Shown here piece after piece: positions 63,901 to 64,000 of a stretch of DNA of 64,000 nt. The position numbers and the translations under genes are program-made. The stretch's first letter is position 1. Each line of letters begins with the position of its first letter. The notes under the pieces are model-generated. The model did not search any database and was not told the DNA's origin. It saw only the letters and a program-made list of their open reading frames with translations. Source of the DNA: Prevotella sp. (lineage in GTDB: Bacteria; Bacteroidota; Bacteroidia; Bacteroidales; Bacteroidaceae); NCBI GenBank assembly GCA_017623655.1, contig JAGAON010000009.1, positions 186,001-250,000 on the forward strand. Reading direction: 5' to 3'.

Positions 63901-64000
63901 TATGCGTCAATGCCGGGAACACCAAGGGCGTCAGCCTCAACAAGCGCATTCCACAGAGGTACGGAAGCATTGTAAATCGCTACGACAGGTTTGCGTTCCT
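60987..64000 (-). CDS. Large secreted modular protein, 5' end beyond window
   Basis: At least 1004 codons. The frame is open to base 64000, so the start and signal peptide are outside; GTG 63839 is an internal valine codon. No catalytic domain is visible. Three copies of a beta-sandwich-like module of about 180-200 residues begin with NPDF/NTDF/TPSF followed by a GW motif (coding near 63770, 62775 and 61765). Each has a G-x-Y core, a YVPNxM motif and ends in an F-x-L-x-Y-x-G strand. Alanine-rich helical segments separate them. The last 35 residues (EIYSIDGIKRSAVQNGLN...) resemble the sorting tails of the locus. It is probably a surface carbohydrate-binding protein. Confidence 0.7.
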   Translation of the reverse strand, partial: ERKPVVAIYNASVPLWNALVEADALGVPGIDAYETIYGNEASTVEELNAALEGVKDAIKTFQAGQASAAEPKDMTSLIANPDFAENKGTGWSGTAFVFQTYADAEHYNKTYNTYQEITGMPVGVYALTSQAYYRAGWSDVSYQNFKAGKEKNAMLYAVNKVEGQEVLDTLSTPIVNVFYGIQPNNSLGGNESTVADGDDTYYVPNNMETAKTYFDAGFYKDNSVMFAVSEGTAVIGVRKDVTTGGDWSIFNNFGLTYYGNGEDAYQLWNDDIIKNLPVYNAEEMQVTTSVVEAYEEAKTNAAVGTTYEAVKANIAALEAAQAAIDANIAAWLSYKDEINSAQLVANNPNYNGEDMDNLNDYLMEWPDMYLEEKTLTTDEIIAEAAKLKELREAAIANSISEGTDVTEWLKNTDFSNGENGWTFKSAGGVATTNKNAKCAEAWNNPDFDIYQTVDNAPIGVYEISVQGFYRYGRGDDAWKAYFTTAGEKRDDAPASTAYVYMNDMKTPLANVFEYQVPVLESYYNGTDTPAYTDPNGEYIYPNGMQDAGLAFDNGQYKVSAFGLVAKKGDAMRVGVKGATNQLGDSWAIFTRFKLTYQGFKADVVKPALETAIAGVDLTKVMGSDVKIKAHELITTANATLAGTDGKAMFDALAAIASYSETIDKSVTLFSSLSTKMQSVADYVESSDAAETVKADVAEYLGEVEANMAIYTDAQANEAIEKLEECRYKLALPAGYENATDEEPVNLTALIQTPSFEKDGENSIEGWEGTTGYNFGNNSTQKAALAVEFYEKDFDMYQDIKVPANGMYQVTVRAFDRYVGTAEDYAQYAEGTKSLAELYAKTGENEVVKPIEHLASDVNASTEKIGIGDETSYNNNDEIEYFVPNDMVSAVAYFSDATAQRYLNGVNIKVTDGTLRIGIRQADHKNGCWVIMDDFQLWYLGADSQKEEGGFTDVKGVETVSEPVKVEIYSIDGIKRSAVQNGLNVVVTTDADGNVTAKTVVVKK

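Overview
The window reads as a chromosome segment of a Bacteroidota bacterium, most likely Bacteroidales and Prevotella-like. The grounds are two SusC/SusD pairs, lipoproteins with fasciclin domains, DUF4230 and DUF4301 proteins, and at least seven promoters of the Bacteroidetes type: TTTG or TTG, then exactly 20 bp, then TAnnTTTG. No rRNA, tRNA, CRISPR array, phage gene or transposase gene was seen. The genus is an inference.

Left part (1-16 kb): a minus-strand operon for phenylalanine and tyrosine synthesis (pheA, aminotransferase, DAHP synthase/chorismate mutase, tyrA cut by the window edge). It is preceded by a promoter, an unannotated 25-residue leader peptide rich in Phe and Tyr codons, and a terminator hairpin: a complete attenuator. 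Then follow pgk; kdsC; a thioesterase/sugar kinase-RapZ/BASS-transporter operon; yraN with a DUF4301 gene; an orphan LytTR response regulator; and an acyl-CoA ligase/thioesterase/truA operon.

Middle (16-34 kb): a secreted GH28-GH105 pectinase fusion, yebC, pheT, a DedA protein, a TPR protein, glnS, two overlapping DUF4230 genes, an SGNH hydrolase with a second GH28 polygalacturonase, and an alkaline-phosphatase-superfamily membrane phosphotransferase. Two gene-free stretches (22.66-22.80 kb and 33.38-33.85 kb) hold what look like complete small transcription units. The second contains a 25-codon ORF.

Right part (34.4-64 kb): one very large minus-strand polysaccharide utilisation locus. In transcription order: a large multi-module secreted protein cut by the window end, a fasciclin lipoprotein, SusC, SusD, two fasciclin lipoproteins, a second SusC and SusD, and three secreted multidomain proteins (a GH-A-type glycosidase with ricin and LamG domains, a zinc metalloprotease-like protein, and a GH128-like glucanase). 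A shared beta-sandwich-like module and similar C-terminal tails link several of them. GH128 suggests a beta-1,3-glucan as substrate, but this is inference. No regulator of the locus lies in the window.

Intergenic spaces carry a repeat family at seven sites: 22-bp tandem units built on GTGCTGATTACA, in five cases next to a long inverted repeat around GGGACGCACC. There is also a roughly 310-bp MITE-like palindrome and a perfect 37-bp inverted repeat between two convergent genes.
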